A DNA stretch of 64,000 nucleotides from Sinorhizobium arboris LMG 14919 (GCF_000427465.1 NZ_ATYB01000007.1:74823-138822), one strand, 5' to 3'. Counted from the stretch's first letter, positions 1 to 10,120 are shown. The notes: generated from the sequence alone by a model not told the origin. Translations and numbers: made by a program.

Positions 1-1005
1 GGCCTTGTGCGCCAGCATCGGCGGGCCGGCAACGTCGCCGATCGCGTAGATGCCGGCGACGTTGGTCCCGCCGTAGCCGTCGGTGACGATGCAGCCGCGG
101 TCGGTCTTGACGCCAAGCGCCTCGAGGCCGAGGTTCTCGATATTGCCCTGGACGCCGATGGCGGAGATCAGGCGGTCCGCCTTGATCTGCGTGACCTTGC
201 CGTCCTTGGTTTCGACATGGGCCGTGACGTCGTTCGCACCCTTCTCGACCTTCGTCACCTTGGCGTCGGTGAAGATCTTCAGCCCGCGCTTCTCGAGCTG
301 CTTGCGGGCGAAGGCCGAGATCTCCGTGTCCTCGACCGGCATGATCTGCGGTAGGAGTTCGACGACGGTGACGTCGACGCCCATCGACCGGTAGAAGCTG
401 GCGAATTCGATGCCGATCGCGCCGGAGCCCATGACGAGCATGGTTTTCGGCATTTCCTCGGGCTTCATCGCCTCGAAATAGGTCCAGATCAGCTTGCCGT
501 CCGCCTCGATGCCTGGGAGCGCCCGCGGCCGCGCACCGGTCGCGAGGATGATGTGCTTGGCGGTATAGGTACCCTCGCCCTTGACGCCCTTCGGAACCGG
601 ATTCTGAGGCTGGACGGCCGGCTTCGACGGCGCGCCGACGACGATCTCGCCGGGCTTGGTGAGCTTCGCCTCGCCCCAGATCACGTCGACCTTGTTCTTC
701 TTCATGAGGAAGCCGACACCACCGTTCAGCCGTGCCGAGATGGCACGGGAGCGGGCGACGACCTCCTTGACGTTGGCGGTCATCTTCCCTTCGAACGTCA
801 GGCCGTAACTCTTGGCATGGTTGGCATGGTCGAGGATTTCGGCGGAGCGCAAGAGCGCCTTGGTCGGGATGCAGCCCCAGTTGAGGCAGATGCCTCCCAA
901 GTGCTCGCGCTCGACGATCGCCGTCTTCAAGCCCAGCTGCGCCGAGCGGATGGCGGTGACATAGCCGCCCGGGCCCGAACCGATAACGATGACGTCGTAA
1001 GACAT
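1..1005 (-). CDS. lpdA: Dihydrolipoamide dehydrogenase (E3), 3' end outside window
   Basis: E3 of a 2-oxoacid or acetoin dehydrogenase complex; it reoxidises the dihydrolipoyl group on E2 and passes electrons through FAD to NAD+. The reading frame is open from an ATG at 1005 to the window edge, so about 335 N-terminal residues are visible and the dimerisation domain is missing. The start MSYDVIVIGSGPGG is the FAD-binding Rossmann motif, followed by the redox-active disulphide in GGICLNWGCIPTKAL and a second nucleotide motif GSGAIGIEFASF. AAGGA lies 6 nt before the ATG. It is the last visible gene of the dehydrogenase operon and has its own hairpin just upstream. Family assignment is very secure; which complex it serves is inferred from neighbours. 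Confidence 0.96.
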   Translation of the reverse strand, partial: MSYDVIVIGSGPGGYVTAIRSAQLGLKTAIVEREHLGGICLNWGCIPTKALLRSAEILDHANHAKSYGLTFEGKMTANVKEVVARSRAISARLNGGVGFLMKKNKVDVIWGEAKLTKPGEIVVGAPSKPAVQPQNPVPKGVKGEGTYTAKHIILATGARPRALPGIEADGKLIWTYFEAMKPEEMPKTMLVMGSGAIGIEFASFYRSMGVDVTVVELLPQIMPVEDTEISAFARKQLEKRGLKIFTDAKVTKVEKGANDVTAHVETKDGKVTQIKADRLISAIGVQGNIENLGLEALGVKTDRGCIVTDGYGGTNVAGIYAIGDVAGPPMLAHKA

Positions 1006-1014
1006 GAGCATTCC

Positions 1015-1070
1015 TTAAAAAAAGTCGGGGGACCCGCCTCGGCTCGACTGCGCCGCGACAGCGGTCCCCC
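1015..1070 (-). terminator. Hairpin plus T-run between E2 and lpd
   Basis: Read on the minus strand, GGGGGACCGC (1061-1070) pairs imperfectly with GCGGGTCCCCC (1027-1037) and is followed by GACTTTTTTT. This is the form of a Rho-independent terminator placed between the E2 stop and the lpd ribosome site. It would lower lpd expression relative to E1/E2, or act as an attenuator. Whether lpd has its own promoter cannot be seen. Confidence 0.6.
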
Positions 1071-1085
1071 ATAGTTGGGAGGAGA

Positions 1086-2372
1086 CTAGACCAACATGCT
1101 CAATGGATTCTCGATGAGCGCACGGAACTTCGCGAGAAGCTCTGCGCCCAGCGCACCATCCACGGCACGATGGTCCGTGGACAGCGTCACGCTCATGACC
1201 GTCGCAACGCCCAACTCCCCTTCTGCGGTTACCACCGGCCGCTTCTCTCCGGCGCCGACCGCCAGGATCGTGGAATGGGGGGGATTGATGATCGCGGCGA
1301 ATTCCTTCACGCCGAACATTCCGAGGTTCGACACCGCTCCCGTACCGCCCTGGTATTCGTTCGGCTTCAGCTTTCCTGCCTTGGCGCGCACGGCGAGATC
1401 CTTCATCTCGTTCGAGATCGTCGATAGGCTCTTTTGCTCCGCCCGGCGGATGATCGGGGTGATGAGTCCACCCGGGACGGAGACCGCGACGCCGACATCC
1501 GAATGGCTGTGGCGTACCAGATGTTCATCCGTCCAGGACACGTTCGCATCCGGAACGCCCACCAGGGCCAGTGCATAGGCCTTGATGACGAGGTCGTTCA
1601 CCGAAAGCTTGTAGACGGGCACGCTCTCGTCCAGCGGTGCCGCGGCGTTAAGCTCGGCGCGCAATTTCAGGAGCGCATCGAGACGGCAGTCTGCCGAAAG
1701 GTAGAAGTGCGGAACAGTGCTCTTGGCCTCGATGAGCCGCCGGGCGATCGTCCGACGCATGGAGGTGTGCGCCTGAAGCTCATAGGACCCATCGGGAAAA
1801 TGCCGAAGCACGTTCTCGCCTACGAGGTTGTCCGTCGCCTCCGATTGGGCCGCTGTCCGGGTGGGCTCCGCCTGTACCCCGGCATCGGCAACACTGTTCG
1901 CCAGCACATCGGCACTGACAACGCGGCCATGCGGGCCGCTGCCGTTCAATGTGGCAAGATCCAGTCCCCGTTCCCTCGCGAGGCGCCTTGCGAGCGGCGT
2001 CGCGCGGGGTGCGCTTCCCGCTTGCCGTTCAACAGCAACGTCTGCGGCCGGCGCCTTTCCTTCGGACACCACCGGCGGGCTTTGGACGACGGCCGATGCC
2101 GCAGGAGGGACGGCCGTGTCGTTAACGGCCTCTCCCTCGGCATAGATCCAGGCGACGGCGGAGCCGACCGGGATATCCACGCCTTCCTTGCCGGTCACGT
2201 TACGCAGGATCCCGCTTGCCGGCGCGTCAATTTCCATAGCCGCCTTGTCGGTCTCGATCTCGAAAAGGACGTCGCCCTCGTTCACGGCATCCCCCTCGCC
2301 GAAGAACCACTTCGAGATCTTGCCCGTGGCCATGTCCATGTCGACCTTCGGCAAAATGACTTCGGTCGCCAT
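1086..2372 (-). CDS. Dihydrolipoamide acyltransferase (E2) of a 2-oxoacid/acetoin dehydrogenase complex
   Basis: A 428-residue E2. One N-terminal lipoyl domain (about residues 1-80) contains the lipoylated lysine in ETDKAAMEIDAPASG. An alanine/proline-rich linker follows, then a peripheral subunit-binding domain (about 120-160, RATPLARRLARERG) and the catalytic acyltransferase domain ending in the active-site STDHRAVDGALGAELL. A single lipoyl domain and 428 residues fit acetoin- or branched-chain-type E2 better than multi-lipoyl pyruvate E2. The start is 2 nt after the E1 beta stop, so the genes are co-transcribed. Acyl substrate specificity cannot be read from sequence. Confidence 0.93.
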   Translation of the reverse strand: MATEVILPKVDMDMATGKISKWFFGEGDAVNEGDVLFEIETDKAAMEIDAPASGILRNVTGKEGVDIPVGSAVAWIYAEGEAVNDTAVPPAASAVVQSPPVVSEGKAPAADVAVERQAGSAPRATPLARRLARERGLDLATLNGSGPHGRVVSADVLANSVADAGVQAEPTRTAAQSEATDNLVGENVLRHFPDGSYELQAHTSMRRTIARRLIEAKSTVPHFYLSADCRLDALLKLRAELNAAAPLDESVPVYKLSVNDLVIKAYALALVGVPDANVSWTDEHLVRHSHSDVGVAVSVPGGLITPIIRRAEQKSLSTISNEMKDLAVRAKAGKLKPNEYQGGTGAVSNLGMFGVKEFAAIINPPHSTILAVGAGEKRPVVTAEGELGVATVMSVTLSTDHRAVDGALGAELLAKFRALIENPLSMLV

Positions 2373-2374
2373 AT

Positions 2375-3373
2375 CTATCGCACTCCCCTGACAAGGCCAC
2401 GGGCCGCATCGACTATCTCCGGCACCTGCGGGACGGCAGCCTTTTCCAGCTCGGGATTGTAGGGAATCGGCGTCTCGGACCCGCCGAGGCGCAGTATGGG
2501 AGCATCGAGGTAGTCGAACGCCTCGCTCTCGGCAATCATCGCACTGATCTCAGCGCCGACACCAAGCGTTTTCACGCCCTCATAGACGCAGATCAGCCGG
2601 GAGGTCTTCTTGACGCTGGCGATTACCGTTTGCCGATCGATCGGGCGGATCGAGCGAAGATCGATCACTTCCGCGCTCACGCCCTCGCCGGCAAGCACTT
2701 CCGCAGCCTCCAGGGCCTTGTGGACCATGATCGAGGTTGCGACGATCGAAACATCGTGCCCTTCCCTGCGGACCTCCGCCTTGTTGAGCGGCACCGTATA
2801 ATGTCCCTCCGGAACTGGCCCCTTCATCTTGTAGAGCAGCTTGTGCTCGAAGATCATCACGGGATCCGGATCCGCCACGGCAGCAAGGAGCATTCCTTTC
2901 ACGTCATGCGGCGTCGCCGGCTGAATGACCTTCAGCCCCGGCACGTGGCCGAGCCATGCTTCCAGGCTCTGGCTGTGCTGTGCGGCAGCCCCGGTTCCGG
3001 AGCCGGCGGGGAAACGCATAACGAGTGGAACGGACACCGCACCGCCAAGCATGTAGCGCATCTTGGCAGCCTGGTTGACTATCTGCTCCATTGCGAGCGC
3101 GGCGAAATCGGAAAACTGGAACTCGAAGATCGGTCGCAAGCCGGTGACCGCTGCGCCGACGGCGACACCTGCGCCGCCAAGCTCGGAAATGGGGGTATCC
3201 ATAACGCGGTCGGGACCGAAGCGGTCAATCAGATCGCCCGTCACCTGAAAGGCGCCGCCATAGACGCCGATGTCCTCGCCCATGAGGATTACGCGCTCAT
3301 CCGCTTCCATGGCGATCGCCATGGCTTCCTGGATGGCTTGGGAGTAGCTGATTTCTCTGACTGGCGCGTTCAT
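2375..3373 (-). CDS. Thiamine-dependent dehydrogenase E1 component, beta subunit
   Basis: Beta subunit of the heterotetrameric E1 that decarboxylates or cleaves the substrate using thiamine diphosphate. From the ATG at 3373 it is 332 residues, the usual length. Typical features are [20 protein letters not shown] near the N-terminus, [20 protein letters not shown] in the middle and the C-terminal [16 protein letters not shown] segment of transketolase C-terminal domains. The start at 3373 ([12 protein letters not shown]) is chosen because it lies 1 nt after the E1 alpha stop. The alpha2beta2 organisation fits acetoin dehydrogenase (AcoAB) or branched-chain or pyruvate E1. Confidence 0.93.
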   Translation of the reverse strand: MNAPVREISYSQAIQEAMAIAMEADERVILMGEDIGVYGGAFQVTGDLIDRFGPDRVMDTPISELGGAGVAVGAAVTGLRPIFEFQFSDFAALAMEQIVNQAAKMRYMLGGAVSVPLVMRFPAGSGTGAAAQHSQSLEAWLGHVPGLKVIQPATPHDVKGMLLAAVADPDPVMIFEHKLLYKMKGPVPEGHYTVPLNKAEVRREGHDVSIVATSIMVHKALEAAEVLAGEGVSAEVIDLRSIRPIDRQTVIASVKKTSRLICVYEGVKTLGVGAEISAMIAESEAFDYLDAPILRLGGSETPIPYNPELEKAAVPQVPEIVDAARGLVRGVR

Positions 3374-3374
3374 G

Positions 3375-4406
3375 TCATGCCTCGAGCGTATAGACGTTGT
3401 CAGCGAGATCATCGATAGACGGCATCGGGCTCACCTTCGCGAATTCGATGCCAACGTCGATTTCCTGCTGCACACTGTCGCGGATCGCCTGTAGCTCGTC
3501 CGACGTCGCGATGCCGAACTCGATCAACTGGGCTTCGTAGCGTTTGATCGGATCCCGGTTGGTCATCCAGTCGTCGATCTCGTCCTTCGTGCGGTAGCGA
3601 TTGCGGTCGCTCTTGGAATGTCCGCGATACCGATAGGTCTTGCACTCGATGAGCGTCGGTCCGTCGCCGCGGCGGGCCCGTTCAACCGCCTCATGCGAGG
3701 CTTCCGCGACGTCCGACAGTACGTTGCCGTCGACGATCACACCCGGCATGGAGTAGGCGGCCGCGCGATCGGCGACGTTGGCGACCGCAGTCGAGCGTTC
3801 GGTTGAAGTCGACATGCCGTAGCCATTGTTTTCGCACACAAAAATGACCGGCAGCTTCCAAATCGCCGCCATGTTCAGCGCCTCATGGAAGGCACCCTCG
3901 TTGTTCGCGCCGTCACCGAAAAAGCAGACGACAACCTTGCCGGTGCGGAGCCGTTTTGCAGTGAGAGCCGCCCCGACAGCGATTGGAAGCCCGCCCCCGA
4001 CGATCCCGTTCGCGCCAAGGTTCCCGGTCGATACATCAGCAATGTGCATCGACCCGCCGCGGCCCGCACAATAACCGGTAGTCTTGCCAAAGAACTCTGC
4101 GAACATCCGCTTCACTTCGGCGCCCTTGGCGATGCAGTGGCCGTGCCCGCGATGGGTGGAGGTTATCTGGTCCTCGTTGACAAGAGGCAGGCAGATCCCC
4201 ATCGCGCTCGCTTCCTGGCCGATGGAAAGGTGCATCGTCCCGTGAATGAGTCCGCGCATGTAGCACTCTTCGGCACCTTCCTCGAACCGGCGAATGAGGT
4301 GCATCTTTCGGAGCGCATCGAGGAGCTGCTCGCGTTCGTATTGGCGGTAGATGAAGGGCAGATTGCTGGTCTCTTCTACTTGCATTGCTCGGGCGCGTCC
4401 CGACAT
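3375..4406 (-). CDS. Thiamine-dependent dehydrogenase E1 component, alpha subunit
   Basis: The alpha subunit holds the thiamine diphosphate motif, seen as [20 protein letters not shown] (about residues 170-190), and the phosphorylation-loop-like [15 protein letters not shown] (about 270-285). Length is about 343 residues. The ATG at 4406 is preferred over an in-frame TTG at 4412 because GGAGG lies 6 nt before it. The upstream gene stops at 4409, so the two are tightly coupled. The sequence resembles acetoin dehydrogenase AcoA and pyruvate dehydrogenase PdhA; the setting beside a sugar transporter and a sugar-type regulator does not prove which. Confidence 0.93.
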   Translation of the reverse strand: MSGRARAMQVEETSNLPFIYRQYEREQLLDALRKMHLIRRFEEGAEECYMRGLIHGTMHLSIGQEASAMGICLPLVNEDQITSTHRGHGHCIAKGAEVKRMFAEFFGKTTGYCAGRGGSMHIADVSTGNLGANGIVGGGLPIAVGAALTAKRLRTGKVVVCFFGDGANNEGAFHEALNMAAIWKLPVIFVCENNGYGMSTSTERSTAVANVADRAAAYSMPGVIVDGNVLSDVAEASHEAVERARRGDGPTLIECKTYRYRGHSKSDRNRYRTKDEIDDWMTNRDPIKRYEAQLIEFGIATSDELQAIRDSVQQEIDVGIEFAKVSPMPSIDDLADNVYTLEA

Positions 4407-4408
4407 GA

Positions 4409-5734
4409 TCAAGCCTCCTCTCCGTAAACGAGCGCATCCTGCCGCGCGCGGAGTTCCGCAATGCGCGAGCCGGGCGCAACCGACGCGTTCTGATAGGTAA
4501 TGAGCTCTCCTTTACGGATCGGCTGCGTGACGGTACCGCCCTGAAGGAGGCCACACGGGATTGCCGAGGAGGACCGAGCCTCCGGCGCCGTCATGATCCA
4601 GGCTCGATACGAGTACTCACCGATAGCATCAAGCGTTTCGCCGGGCGCAAGGTCCTTCTTAGCGACCGCACAGACCTCTGCGACCGGGGTCGAGAGCGGC
4701 ACCATGTCCGGCTTGCCGTAAAGCACGACACGCGCACAGGTGAGCGGGACCTCGAGCGAGGTGAGGTGATAGGGGCGATGGAAGGTGAAGTAGGGCCCCT
4801 TGCCCATCTTGAGGTCTTCCATGCGCTCGGAAATACGCGGATGCGACATGTCGGCAACAACGAACACGCCCGGCGCCACGCCCTTGCCGATCGAATAATC
4901 GACCACACCGGCCTTCGAGAGGACCCCACCGTCCTTCTCCGGGATCAGGACCGAGGAAAGCTTGTCCAGTGTGGCCGCTGGGCCGTGCATGCCCGGCTTG
5001 TCAGGGACTAGTCCGGTGGCATTTGCGATCGCGGCCATTTCAACCATTGTCTTGGAACCGTCGACGAACTCCACGAGCATGCGGACATTCATGTTCCGGC
5101 GCGCGGCCTCCTCGGCATAGTCGTCTGGAACAGCATCGACGTTCAGCGGATTGTTCTTGCCCTTCCCGGCCGCAACGATCGGATGTCCCATGGCCGACAC
5201 GAACTCGATGAGCTCAATGCATGAAGACGGCTCGTCACCCGCCCCGAGCGAATAGGTCACGCCAAGACGCTCGGCTTCGCTCTTGAGATAGGCGCCGATC
5301 GTTACATCGGCTTCAACATTCATCATCACTAGGTGCTTGCCGTGCTCCATGGCGGCAAGACCGATCTCGGCGCCGACTGCGGGCACGCCGGTGGCATCGA
5401 TGACCACGTCGATGAGGCCACTGTTGAGAATATTGGCCGAATCTGCGGTGATCGCGACCTTTCCGCTTTCAATGGCGGCGTTCAGGTCCATCGAATTGGC
5501 TGCGTCGCGATGATGACCGTCGGCTTGGTAGGCAATGTCCACTGCAGCGCGCGCGCGGGCTACGTTCAGATCGCAAATCGCGCCGATTTCGATCCCTGGC
5601 ATGTGGGCGACACGGGTCACGATGTCAGTGCCCATTTCTCCACTGCCTACAAGGCCTATACGGATGGGCCTTCCTTCCTCCTCGCGTCGCACGAGATCAC
5701 GCGCAAGCCCTGTTGGCGCAACATTGATGGGCAT
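4409..5734 (-). CDS. Predicted NAD(P)-dependent oxidoreductase, homoserine dehydrogenase-like with C-terminal SAF domain (COG4091-like)
   Basis: A 441-residue protein with an N-terminal Rossmann fold ([19 protein letters not shown], about residues 25-45), a central homoserine-dehydrogenase-like region, and a C-terminal SAF-like part (about 360-430, [20 protein letters not shown]). The start at 5734 (MPINVAPTG) is set by GGAG 7 nt upstream. It is the first gene of the operon that continues into E1 alpha, E1 beta, E2 and lpd, so it probably makes or consumes an intermediate of the same pathway. Members of this family are often only annotated as predicted homoserine dehydrogenases; a role in a carbohydrate pathway is inference from context. 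Confidence 0.85.
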   Translation of the reverse strand: MPINVAPTGLARDLVRREEEGRPIRIGLVGSGEMGTDIVTRVAHMPGIEIGAICDLNVARARAAVDIAYQADGHHRDAANSMDLNAAIESGKVAITADSANILNSGLIDVVIDATGVPAVGAEIGLAAMEHGKHLVMMNVEADVTIGAYLKSEAERLGVTYSLGAGDEPSSCIELIEFVSAMGHPIVAAGKGKNNPLNVDAVPDDYAEEAARRNMNVRMLVEFVDGSKTMVEMAAIANATGLVPDKPGMHGPAATLDKLSSVLIPEKDGGVLSKAGVVDYSIGKGVAPGVFVVADMSHPRISERMEDLKMGKGPYFTFHRPYHLTSLEVPLTCARVVLYGKPDMVPLSTPVAEVCAVAKKDLAPGETLDAIGEYSYRAWIMTAPEARSSSAIPCGLLQGGTVTQPIRKGELITYQNASVAPGSRIAELRARQDALVYGEEA

Positions 5735-6200
5735 TTCACTCCTCCCGATATCCACTGTCAGCAATGTAGGTAATGTACATTTGTACTTCCGTCAACATGT
5801 TTGTTCGCGATTGACGGTTCATTATGACAGCGCTTGGGGGGCGCCTCCGTTGACAAAGACGGGTATTTCAAGGAGTTAGACTTTGAACTCGGGAACTCTC
5901 AGCTCCTCCTTTTCGCAGAAGGCAGCAGCGTTGAGCAGACAGGCTCCCACGACGTCGGCGGCCAAGCTACAGGCGTTTCACAGGCCTTGGTATCGTTGAG
6001 CATTCGTCAAGCTTCGCTTGGAAATGGGAATGCTGTGATCGCCCATCGCGAGGCGAGCATATGCTAAACGCCGGAACGCCAATACAAGACGCCCTCAGGA
6101 CAGCAAAGAGAACAAATAATCCAGACTTATAAACAATGTTCGTTTGAGTGGTGTCGCCGAAGGGCTACGCCAAACGCATGCTGCGCTTCCTCGGAGACCT
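5735..6200 (-). promoter_or_regulatory. Upstream region of the dehydrogenase operon, with candidate operator repeats
   Basis: No convincing gene in these 466 bases. Near the operon start lie a perfect inverted repeat GTACA-TT-TGTAC (5775-5786) and a palindrome AACATGTT (5794-5801) followed by TGTTCG. On the minus strand a TTGACG hexamer overlaps this area. Similar TTGTTC/ATGTTCG half-sites recur near 6136 and beside the ABC-transporter promoter, so they may be sites for the SorC-type regulator. The far half of the region shows nothing recognisable. Confidence 0.4.
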
Positions 6201-7184
6201 CTATGTGTCCGTCTGCTCAGCCACCGCCGACAGCAACGCCTTTGCCGTTTGCTCATCGGTTACGAACGTGGTCGGCTTTATGGTGGTGAGTGAGGCGAGC
6301 AGCGCGTGCAGTTTTTCCGGACCGCCCGAGATCAGCACACGCTCCGGCGTGCGACGCAGGCGGTCCAAATCCACCGAGATCACGCGGGAATTAACCTCGT
6401 GATCGATCAGGTTGCCCTGCTTGTCGATGAAGTTGTAAAGGACGTCGCCGACTGCGCCCGCATCGATGAGGGAGCGGCGGTCAGCCTCGCTCAGATAGCC
6501 CGTGCGATAGCTTGTTGTGAGGGCCGAAATCCCTCCGACGGACAATAAGGCGACGTCGAGTTTGTCCGCCATCTCGAAGATGGCCGCAAGCCCACACCTC
6601 TCGAGGAGGGCATGCTTGGTTTCCGGACTGTCGACCACAGCCGGCGCGGGAACCAAGAATCCCTCCCCCATAAATAGTTCCGCGAACTGCCAGGCAAATT
6701 CGGCTGGGTTGAAACGCCGCGCCGCAGAAATGCCCCCCAACAAGGAGACGACGCGGAAGTCTTCAAGAGTAGCCCCAGCAATGAAGGGCAGCGTATTGTA
6801 AAGGGTTCGCCCCCAGCCCACGCCGACCATCATCCCGGATTTCATCATCCCGGATATGAGCGTTCCGGCGGCGGCGGCGATAACTTTCGTAGGGTCTCCA
6901 TCAGGGTCACTGAATGGCGCGACGATTGCCCGCGCTACCCCGAAAGCGATCTCGAGCTCCCTTTCGAGCGCCACCATGTCTGACAGCGGCGACGAAATGG
7001 AAACGCGCACCTCATTACGACGCCGCGCCTCCGCCAAGAGTCGCACGACCATCACGCGATTAATTCCAAGCTGTTTGGCAATATCGTTCTGCGTATAGTT
7101 CTCCACGTGATACAGCCACACGACGCGAGCTCGCAGTCTCTCGGACTCGCTCTGGGCCATCACAACTGGAGACGTGATCTGCAT
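6201..7184 (-). CDS. SorC/DeoR-type sugar-responsive transcriptional regulator
   Basis: A 327-residue regulator. The N-terminal helix-turn-helix (about residues 15-60) reads LYHVENYTQNDIAKQLGINR, followed by the family's RLLAEARRRNEVRV segment. The rest is the sugar-phosphate-isomerase-like effector domain, with VGVGWGRTLYNTLP and LLSVGGI near its middle and a C-terminal LISGGPEKLHALLA. The start at 7184 is fixed by GAGGAA 7 nt upstream, although the frame is open further. The gene lies between the dehydrogenase operon and the divergent ABC transporter operon. SorC-family proteins respond to phosphorylated sugars, which fits the PfkB kinase of this locus. The inducer is unknown. Confidence 0.9.
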   Translation of the reverse strand: MQITSPVVMAQSESERLRARVVWLYHVENYTQNDIAKQLGINRVMVVRLLAEARRRNEVRVSISSPLSDMVALERELEIAFGVARAIVAPFSDPDGDPTKVIAAAAGTLISGMMKSGMMVGVGWGRTLYNTLPFIAGATLEDFRVVSLLGGISAARRFNPAEFAWQFAELFMGEGFLVPAPAVVDSPETKHALLERCGLAAIFEMADKLDVALLSVGGISALTTSYRTGYLSEADRRSLIDAGAVGDVLYNFIDKQGNLIDHEVNSRVISVDLDRLRRTPERVLISGGPEKLHALLASLTTIKPTTFVTDEQTAKALLSAVAEQTDT

Positions 7185-7444
7185 TTTGCGTTCCTCATTG
7201 GTTCTACAGGCGTAGCGGTCGATAGCACACCGCCGCGACGATTTCACCTCCTCGTGCTGGGCGAACACGAGCGGCAGTGGCTCAAGGGACAGTGCCCGTC
7301 CCGCCAAAGTCGGGGACACACTATCGTCTGCCGCTGTCCCATTCGCCTGCCATTTGTCGTCCCAACAGAACAAATATTCGCACATATTGCCGGCCGTTAC
7401 CATTCATGTTCATGGTTAGCCGACCAAAACCCCTGAAAAAAGGG

Positions 7445-7495
7445 TTGACATCGGGCGCGTCGTGAACACATTGTATTTCTGGTTGGCAATTGTTC
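7445..7495 (+). promoter_or_regulatory. Candidate promoter and operator of the ABC transporter operon
   Basis: TTGACA at 7445-7450 is a good -35 element; a weak -10 (CATTGT or TTGTAT) lies 18-20 nt downstream. Overlapping it, GAACACATTG (7464-7473) and CAATTGTTC (7487-7495) form an inverted repeat that is perfect apart from one extra base. This is the right place and size for a SorC-family operator. Inference only. Confidence 0.45.
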
Positions 7496-7610
7496 TATCG
7501 CTCGTGAGGCGAAGATCGCCGCCGCAATGGCGCGGGATGGAGGCCACGCCAAAACAGTCTTGCCTCCATGGGCATTCAACTGGTTAGCTAATATTCGGGA
7601 GGAACAGCTT

Positions 7611-9167
7611 ATGACTATCTTGAGTACGGGTGTGTCGCGTCGCAGATTTCTGCGACAGACCGCGGTGTTGGGCTTGGCCGCCGGTGCGGCCTCCAGCCTG
7701 AGGCTGCCAGCCTTCGCCCAGTCCGATCTTCCGGATATCCAGTCCATTCTCGACAAAATCTCGGTTAAGGACTACGTGCGGGAGGACTACCGCAAGCTCT
7801 ATTCGATGTCGGATGAACCGTTGTGGGATCCCTCAAAAGACTGGATCAGAACGGTCGATTGGGAACAGGTACGTTCGGAACAATCAGGTAAAACCGTCCG
7901 CTTCGCGGTCGGAGCAGCAGACCAGGAGTCGGCGGCTGAGGGTCTCAAGCCGTTCGAACAGTTGTCCGGCATCAAGGTGGAGCTTGTTCCGATCCCGGAC
8001 GATAGCTTCTACGACAAGGCGGTTTCCGAGTTCATTTCGGGCAACGCTTCCTTTGACGCGCTGCAATTTTTCTCCCCGTGGCTGGGTGATTTCGCCGGCC
8101 CAGGCTTCCTGTATGAACTCACCGAGTTCGCCGAAAAGTGGAAGCTCCCGCTTGACGACTTTTACGACACATACCGCCTCAATTACGGCTATTTCGGTGG
8201 AAAGCTCGTCGGCATTCCGTTCGACTGCGATATTCAGATGGTGCACCTTCGCAAGTCGATCATGGAGAAGATCCTTGGCGGACCGATCGATCGTGCGAGC
8301 TCCGTTCCGAGTTATGACGAGCTCATCCGCATCACCGCCGAAGCGAATAAACTCGGTGGTGGTGTATCAGGCGTCGGCTTGATGGCGGCGCGTGGCTTCT
8401 GGGCTACCTACACTTGGGAACACATCGCCGCGCAGGCCGGGTTGAAGCTTTTCGACGACCAGTGGAACCCCCAATTGACGAGCGATGCGGGAATGAAGGC
8501 CATGGAAATCATCATGGCGCTTCAGAAGAACGCCATCGAAGGGGTCTCGGGCGCCGGCTGGGGCGAAAACCGTGCGGCCTGGCTCGGCGGCCAGGTTGCT
8601 GCCAATATTAGCTGGCAGGACAGCGGCACACAGGCCATGCGCCCGGACCAGTCTAAAATCGTTGATGATTTTGTGACGATTTATGAGCCGCGGATTTCGG
8701 GCGGTGTATTCGCTCCGCCGAACATCGCAGGCTCGACATCTTGCGTCGCTGCAACCTCGCAGAACCCCGAAGGCGCCTTTCTGATGCTCGCCTTCCTTAC
8801 AACCTCCTCCATCATGGCCATGAATGAGGCCAACGCCAACGGCGTGGCGCCGGGCTATCGCTCCGTGTTGGCGAATGAGCGGTTAAGAGCGGTCAGCCAA
8901 CCTGCTAAGGTCTGGGCGGATAGCCTTGAACATGCCTGGTGCGCGCCCCGTCTTCCGGGCATGTTCGAGATGGAACAGGCTCTCGGCAACGAAATTAACC
9001 GCGCAGTTACTGGCCAGATCTCCGCCAAGGAAGCTCTTGAGAACGGCCAAGCGGCCTGGAAGAGTATCATGGAGAAGAACGGCGTCTCAGGCGGCAACGG
9101 CCCCGTCGCTTATGCGGACGTGGCCCCAGGCATGTATGTTGGTGGCGGCAAGGCTTTGCCGTTCTAA
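7611..9167 (+). CDS. ABC transporter extracellular solute-binding protein, Tat-exported
   Basis: Periplasmic binding protein of a carbohydrate (CUT1-like) importer, 518 residues. A twin-arginine signal is visible at the N-terminus (SRRRFLRQTAVLGLAAG, ending near AFA-Q), so it is probably exported folded. GGAGG lies 8 nt before the ATG at 7611. It is longer than the usual 410-440 residues because of an insert of about 60 residues between the signal and the KTVRFAVGAADQ strand that starts the fold. It is the first gene of the operon with the two permeases, ATPase and kinase. The ligand is unknown; sugar, polyol or glycerol-phosphate-like solutes are typical of the family. Confidence 0.92.
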   Translation: MTILSTGVSRRRFLRQTAVLGLAAGAASSLRLPAFAQSDLPDIQSILDKISVKDYVREDYRKLYSMSDEPLWDPSKDWIRTVDWEQVRSEQSGKTVRFAVGAADQESAAEGLKPFEQLSGIKVELVPIPDDSFYDKAVSEFISGNASFDALQFFSPWLGDFAGPGFLYELTEFAEKWKLPLDDFYDTYRLNYGYFGGKLVGIPFDCDIQMVHLRKSIMEKILGGPIDRASSVPSYDELIRITAEANKLGGGVSGVGLMAARGFWATYTWEHIAAQAGLKLFDDQWNPQLTSDAGMKAMEIIMALQKNAIEGVSGAGWGENRAAWLGGQVAANISWQDSGTQAMRPDQSKIVDDFVTIYEPRISGGVFAPPNIAGSTSCVAATSQNPEGAFLMLAFLTTSSIMAMNEANANGVAPGYRSVLANERLRAVSQPAKVWADSLEHAWCAPRLPGMFEMEQALGNEINRAVTGQISAKEALENGQAAWKSIMEKNGVSGGNGPVAYADVAPGMYVGGGKALPF

Positions 9168-9171
9168 GTCC

Positions 9172-10119
9172 ATGGCACATCTATCTGAAAAACTTGAAAA
9201 GGGAGCGGCAAAAGCCGCTCCCGCTGCGGCGGTGTACTCGGCCCGCCGCCCTCGCTCCGCGACCGCGAAGAAGATGTTTCCCTATCTTCTTGTCGGACCA
9301 GCGGTCCTGTACTTGCTTGCGATCACGCTCTACCCAGGCCTGTTCGCGATGTATCAGAGCCTTTTCGTCGTCAAGTTCGTGAACTGGTCGTGGGCCGGCC
9401 TCGGGAACTACACGCGGATCGTTCAGGATCGCGAATTCTGGGTTGCACTGGGCAACACCGCAATTATCGGCGGCCTGTCGTTGTCACTCCAGACAATCAT
9501 AGCAATGACAGTTGCGTTCTTTTGCTACCGCGATCCATTTGTACGTGGCTGGCGGATCGTCTTCCTGATGCCCATGCTGTTCATGCCGTCGGCGGTAGCA
9601 TTCATCTGGAAGCTCGCGTTCAACGACGGCCGCGTGATTTCCGATCTGCTGATGTCGCTCGGACTGGTGTCGAACAATGTCGACTGGCTGTCATCCGTAT
9701 GGCTGGCACGGCTTACGCTGATCGTTGCCGATGTCTGGCAGTGGACCCCATTCCTCTTCATCATCTTTGTCGGCGCCCTCCAGGGCCAGGACGAGGAAAT
9801 TGAAGAGGCTGCCCGGCTCGACGGAGCAAGCTGGTCGAGCATCTTCTGGAACATCTCGCTTCCGATGATGCGGCCGATAATCGTCGTGGCGGTAACGCTG
9901 CGCGGTATCGATATCACGACGATGTTCACCAATGTCTACATTATGACCCAGGGCACGCCCGGCGGCGCGACGGAGACAATGAGCTACTTCATCTATCGCC
10001 AGGGCTTCCGGATGTTCAACTTCGGTTATGCATCCGCCGCCTCTGTCCTCATGCTCCTCATCACGATTGTCATCGCCCAAACGATCGTCAAGCGTGCATT
10101 CAAGTCAGGGAAGTCGTGA
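9172..10119 (+). CDS. Sugar ABC transporter permease (MalF-like)
   Basis: A 315-residue inner-membrane permease with about six hydrophobic segments. The EAA loop that contacts the ATPase is EEIEEAARLDGASWSSIFW (about residues 203-223). The start at 9172 is 4 nt after the binding-protein stop; the frame stays open upstream through the previous gene, but that part is antisense-like and not conserved in type. It forms the channel with the next gene. Confidence 0.92.
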   Translation: MAHLSEKLEKGAAKAAPAAAVYSARRPRSATAKKMFPYLLVGPAVLYLLAITLYPGLFAMYQSLFVVKFVNWSWAGLGNYTRIVQDREFWVALGNTAIIGGLSLSLQTIIAMTVAFFCYRDPFVRGWRIVFLMPMLFMPSAVAFIWKLAFNDGRVISDLLMSLGLVSNNVDWLSSVWLARLTLIVADVWQWTPFLFIIFVGALQGQDEEIEEAARLDGASWSSIFWNISLPMMRPIIVVAVTLRGIDITTMFTNVYIMTQGTPGGATETMSYFIYRQGFRMFNFGYASAASVLMLLITIVIAQTIVKRAFKSGKS

Positions 10120-10120
10120 C

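Noticed and set aside
1434..2462. 342-codon open frame on the plus strand
   Set aside because: It lies antisense to E2, whose lipoyl and catalytic motifs are unmistakable; the frame is a GC-rich mirror with no ribosome site.
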